Origin: an uncultured Spartobacteria bacterium
GTDB lineage: Bacteria > Verrucomicrobiota > Verrucomicrobiia > Chthoniobacterales > Chthoniobacteraceae
DNA length: 48,946 nt
Assembly (NCBI GenBank): GCA_903929475.1
Contig: CAIYUV010000155.1
Coordinates: 1-48,946, forward strand
Reading direction: 5' to 3'
Both the position numbers and the translations under genes were made by a program. Below the pieces are notes generated by a model that was not told the DNA's origin, searched no databases, and saw only the letters and a list, made by a program, of their open reading frames with translations. Below, piece by piece: positions 46,059-48,946 of the stretch. Positions within the stretch are counted from its first letter, which is position 1. Each line of letters begins with the position of its first letter.

Positions 46059-46260
46059 CGTGGGCGTTTCGACTCGTTGTCGCGGTGGATGTTCAAGCCG
46101 TGAAGGTATGAAATCCTTAGCAGCCTCGTCGCAAATGTCTCTCACTTCATGGGCACCTCGCCTGCTAAACAACAGCAGTAATGTCACACGTTCTTCACAG
46201 TCCACACGGGAAAACCCTCTTGTCATCGCCGATTGCTCCCTTAATGTTCCCGACCCGCGT

Positions 46261-47145
46261 ATGAAATTGACGCCCATAGCACTCATCACCCTTTGCCTCA
46301 CATGGGCGGGGATTGCCGTGGCTCAGTCGCCTTACCAAAGCAGCGCCGATTTTTCCAAATACGCGATGAAGCTCCGCGAGCAGTCGCTGATGCAGTTGGA
46401 GCCGCAGGTCATCATTCCCACAGAGTCGAACCGCGCGGGCGTCGGCGGGCTTTACCCGTGGAAGCTGAACATCGTCGCCACCATCTTCTGGGTCGGCGAA
46501 TCAGCCTCCGCAAACAACCCCGTCCACAATTTCTCCAGCTCGTGGGACAAGGAATGGTGGCGCAGCTACGGCGGCTTCGACAACCCCGACCGCTCCGTCC
46601 GGCGCGGACTGCCCGATGGCGGCTCGGTGCCCGGCAATTTCAACCCGCAGCAAAACCCGTTTTACTTCGCCCTTCCCTACAACGACGTGACGAGCGGCCA
46701 CCACAAGCCGGAGGCGCGCTTCATCCCATGGTTCAAACAGACGTATGAGGAGGACGGCAAATCCGTCTGCCGCGACCGCTGGATCGCCATCAAGAAAGGC
46801 AACCGCGTCTGCTACGGCCAGTGGAGCGACTGCGGCCCCTTCCGCACCGATCATTTCAACTACGTCTTCGGCAACGAAAGACCCGCGCCCAACCTCAATC
46901 AGGGTGCCGGCCTCGATGTCTCTCCCGCAGTCCGCGATTATCTCGGCCTCGCAAACACCGATGTAGTGGACTGGAAGTTTGTCGAGTTTCGCGACGTGCC
47001 CATCGGCCCTTGGTCCCGCTTCGGCGAAAACAACACCTTTGTGATCGAGTCGCGACGCACTCAGACGCGCGTCGTTCAGGCGGAAAAACGGACGCCCGCC
47101 GTGCGCGAGACCCCGCAGGATGGCCCGGTGGTCATCACCCACTAA
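46261..47145 (+). CDS. Exported protein with a possible double-psi beta-barrel-like domain
   Basis: 294 residues from ATG 46261 (MKLTPIALITLCLTWAGIAVAQ), a clear signal peptide. The middle has an Asn/Trp/Gly-rich region (SSSWDKEWWRSYGGFD, NPFYFALPYND). Then comes KGNRVCYGQWSDCGPFRTDH, followed by GLDVSPAVRDYLGL and VDWKFVEF. The Gly-Pro-Phe and 'LDVSPAVRDYLG' parts recall the Asp box of RlpA/expansin-type barrels, but I am not certain. Function unknown. It lies 69 bp upstream of valS on the same strand. Confidence 0.75.
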   Translation: MKLTPIALITLCLTWAGIAVAQSPYQSSADFSKYAMKLREQSLMQLEPQVIIPTESNRAGVGGLYPWKLNIVATIFWVGESASANNPVHNFSSSWDKEWWRSYGGFDNPDRSVRRGLPDGGSVPGNFNPQQNPFYFALPYNDVTSGHHKPEARFIPWFKQTYEEDGKSVCRDRWIAIKKGNRVCYGQWSDCGPFRTDHFNYVFGNERPAPNLNQGAGLDVSPAVRDYLGLANTDVVDWKFVEFRDVPIGPWSRFGENNTFVIESRRTQTRVVQAEKRTPAVRETPQDGPVVITH

Positions 47146-47214
47146 CGCGACAGGCACTTCACTTGCGCTTGCCGTTTTCCGTGCCCTCGGCATCTTCGCG
47201 CCCCTTTTCCAGCC

Positions 47215-48946
47215 ATGTCTGAAATTCCAAAGACCTACGAGCCAGCATCCATCGAAACGAAATGGTATTCCCATTGGGAAAATTCCGGCTGCTTCGCCGC
47301 TGACCCTGCTTCGACGAAGCCCGCGTATTCCATCGTCATCCCGCCGCCGAATGTCACCGGCGTGCTCACGCTCGGGCATGTGCTGAACAACACGATCCAG
47401 GACATCCTCGCACGCCGCGCGCGCATGACGGGCCACGAGGTGCTTTGGCTGCCGGGCACCGACCACGCGGGCATCGCGACGCAAAACGTCGTGGAGAAAA
47501 CGCTGCGCAAGGAAGGCGTGATCAAGCATCGCGACGACCTCGGCCGCGAGGCGCTCGTGGGTAAAATCTGGGAGTGGAAGGAAAAATACGGCGGCATCAT
47601 TTTGAAGCAGCTCCGCGCGCTCGGCGCTTCATGCGACTGGTCGCGCACGCGGTTCACGATGGACGAGGACTACTCGCGCTGCGTGTCGCGCGTGTTCGTG
47701 GACCTCTATAAGAAGGGCCTCATCTACCGCGGCAAACGCATGGTGAACTGGTGCCCCGCCTCGCTCACCGCGCTGAGCGACGAAGAGGTCATCATGAAGG
47801 AGCAGAAGGGCTTCATGTATCACTTCCGCGTCGAGGTCGCGGAGGAGCCCGGCACTTTCCTCACCATCGCGACCACGCGTCCGGAGACGATCCCCGCTGA
47901 CACCGCCGTGGCCGTGAACCCGAACGACCCGCGCTACACGCATCTCATCGGCAAGCACGTCTATCGCGCGCTTCCGCTCGAAGTGCCGAAGGAGCAGCGC
48001 CGCATCCCGATCATCGCGGACGATCACGTCACGTTCGACTTCGGCACCGGCGTGCTGAAAGTGACGCCGGCGCACGACAAGGCGGACTACGAAATCGGCG
48101 TGCGCCACAAACTGCCGGTCATCGACGTGCTCACGCCCGACGGCCGCATGACCGCCGAAGCCGGTGCGGACCTCGCGGGCCTCGATCGTTTCGCCGCGCG
48201 GAAAAAGGCGCACGAAATCCTCGAGGCCGCAGGCGCATTGGAAAAGGCCGAGACCTACGTGAACAACGTCGGCTTCAGCGAGCGCGCGGATGTGCCGATC
48301 GAGCCGCGCCTCAGCGAGCAGTGGTTTCTGAAATACCCGAGCGTCGCCGAATCGCAGGCCTGCGTGGCGGACGGACGGATGAAGTTTTTCCCCGACCGCT
48401 GGGCGAAGGTGTATGACCACTGGCTGAACGGAATCCAGGACTGGTGCATCTCGCGTCAGCTCTGGTGGGGGCATCGCGTTCCGGTGTGGTCCGTCCAAAC
48501 TCGCCTCGAAAAGGGATACATTCCCAATGAAGCGGCCGCCGGACTTGCATGCCTCCTTCAAGAACAGCGAACGGATGTCACCCTCATTCTGCTCAAAGAA
48601 GATGGTTCAAAATTGGACGTCGAACTCTGGCGCGAAGACACGCCGCCGCAGGAATACCTCGAGTATGCCGGAGCATTGACGATACGCGTCTTGTTCGCAG
48701 GCCCAGACGCTGCGCTTGAAAAGGATTTAAGCGACAGCGGCTTCACCCAAGACCCCGACGTGCTCGACACCTGGTTCAGCTCGTGGCTCTGGCCGTTTGC
48801 GACGATGGGCTGGCCGGAGAAGACGGGCACGCTCGCGAAATTCTACCCGACCACCGACCTCGTCACCGGGCCGGACATCATCTTCTTCTGGGTCGCGCGC
48901 ATGATCATGGCGGGCTTCGAGTGGATGGGCGAACTGCCGTTCAAGA
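47215..48946 (+). CDS. valS: Valyl-tRNA synthetase (5' part, truncated by window end)
   Basis: This charges tRNA-Val. It starts at ATG 47215 (MSEIPKTYEPASIE) and 577 residues are visible; the KMSKS loop and anticodon-binding part lie beyond the window. The HIGH-type motif is in PPPNVTGVLTLGHVLN (H55). The editing domain is seen in TIATTRPETIPADTAVAVNP and DFGTGVLKVTPAHDKADYE. The catalytic part resumes with WCISRQLWWGHRVPVW and QDPDVLDTWFSS. Between these last two there are about 85 residues, whereas E. coli has about 35, so about 50 are extra (residues of about 426-505). The frame is intact across it. Confidence 0.95.
   Translation, partial: MSEIPKTYEPASIETKWYSHWENSGCFAADPASTKPAYSIVIPPPNVTGVLTLGHVLNNTIQDILARRARMTGHEVLWLPGTDHAGIATQNVVEKTLRKEGVIKHRDDLGREALVGKIWEWKEKYGGIILKQLRALGASCDWSRTRFTMDEDYSRCVSRVFVDLYKKGLIYRGKRMVNWCPASLTALSDEEVIMKEQKGFMYHFRVEVAEEPGTFLTIATTRPETIPADTAVAVNPNDPRYTHLIGKHVYRALPLEVPKEQRRIPIIADDHVTFDFGTGVLKVTPAHDKADYEIGVRHKLPVIDVLTPDGRMTAEAGADLAGLDRFAARKKAHEILEAAGALEKAETYVNNVGFSERADVPIEPRLSEQWFLKYPSVAESQACVADGRMKFFPDRWAKVYDHWLNGIQDWCISRQLWWGHRVPVWSVQTRLEKGYIPNEAAAGLACLLQEQRTDVTLILLKEDGSKLDVELWREDTPPQEYLEYAGALTIRVLFAGPDAALEKDLSDSGFTQDPDVLDTWFSSWLWPFATMGWPEKTGTLAKFYPTTDLVTGPDIIFFWVARMIMAGFEWMGELPFK

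Overview
The window is a GC-rich, densely coding bacterial segment that most resembles a member of the Verrucomicrobiota, or at least the PVC group. Pointers are a PVC-type heme-binding protein (CxxCH after a propeller and HEAT-like region), a B12-dependent ribonucleotide reductase, an ARC-type AAA+ ATPase, part of an ebo gene set, scarce Shine-Dalgarno sequences, and 10-bp tandem repeats of a kind common in PVC genomes. This assignment is an inference from gene content; there is no rRNA or tRNA in the window.

Layout. Positions 1-2.7 kb hold a secreted Sel1-repeat protein and a secreted OB-fold-like protein of unknown role. From 2.7-6.7 kb is class II ribonucleotide reductase nrdJ, with DnaA-box-like and weaker NrdR-like sites upstream, followed by a small gene that duplicates the reductase's C-terminal zinc-ribbon tail. 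From 6.7-7.4 kb is a gene-free stretch of three repeat types, ahead of rpsA (ribosomal protein S1) and its terminator. On the minus strand from 9.2-16.0 kb lie a two-component system and, upstream of it in the same direction, a partial ebo cluster read eboF-eboD-eboE. A membrane protein, a YjbQ protein and an ARC/Mpa-like ATPase follow (16.0-19.0 kb).

The minus strand from 35.1 down to 19.0 kb is a long run of core genes: mreB-mreC-mreD-mrdA-rng (cell shape and RNA processing), a cell-wall amidase, murI, speA (polyamine synthesis), a UVR-motif protein, and a peptide-type ABC transporter (binding protein, two permeases, one ATPase). The plus strand then carries an M48 metalloprotease, a 976-residue mosaic OmpA-family protein and an aquaporin-family channel. 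From 46.1 down to 39.9 kb is a likely operon of iron-type alcohol dehydrogenase, metallo-beta-lactamase-fold hydrolase, PQQ-like propeller and PVC-type cytochrome. The window ends with a secreted barrel-like protein and the 5' part of valS, which carries an unusual insertion.

Best candidates for new biology: the stand-alone copy of the NrdJ tail; the DnaA/NrdR-like control region of nrdJ; the zinc-ribbon/TM/OmpA mosaic protein with its own repeat family and a hairpin abutting its start codon; the partial ebo set next to a two-component system that has an 11-bp-spaced direct repeat upstream; the ARC ATPase without a visible proteasome partner or docking tail; the channel lacking the conserved pore arginine; and the dehydrogenase-to-cytochrome cluster.
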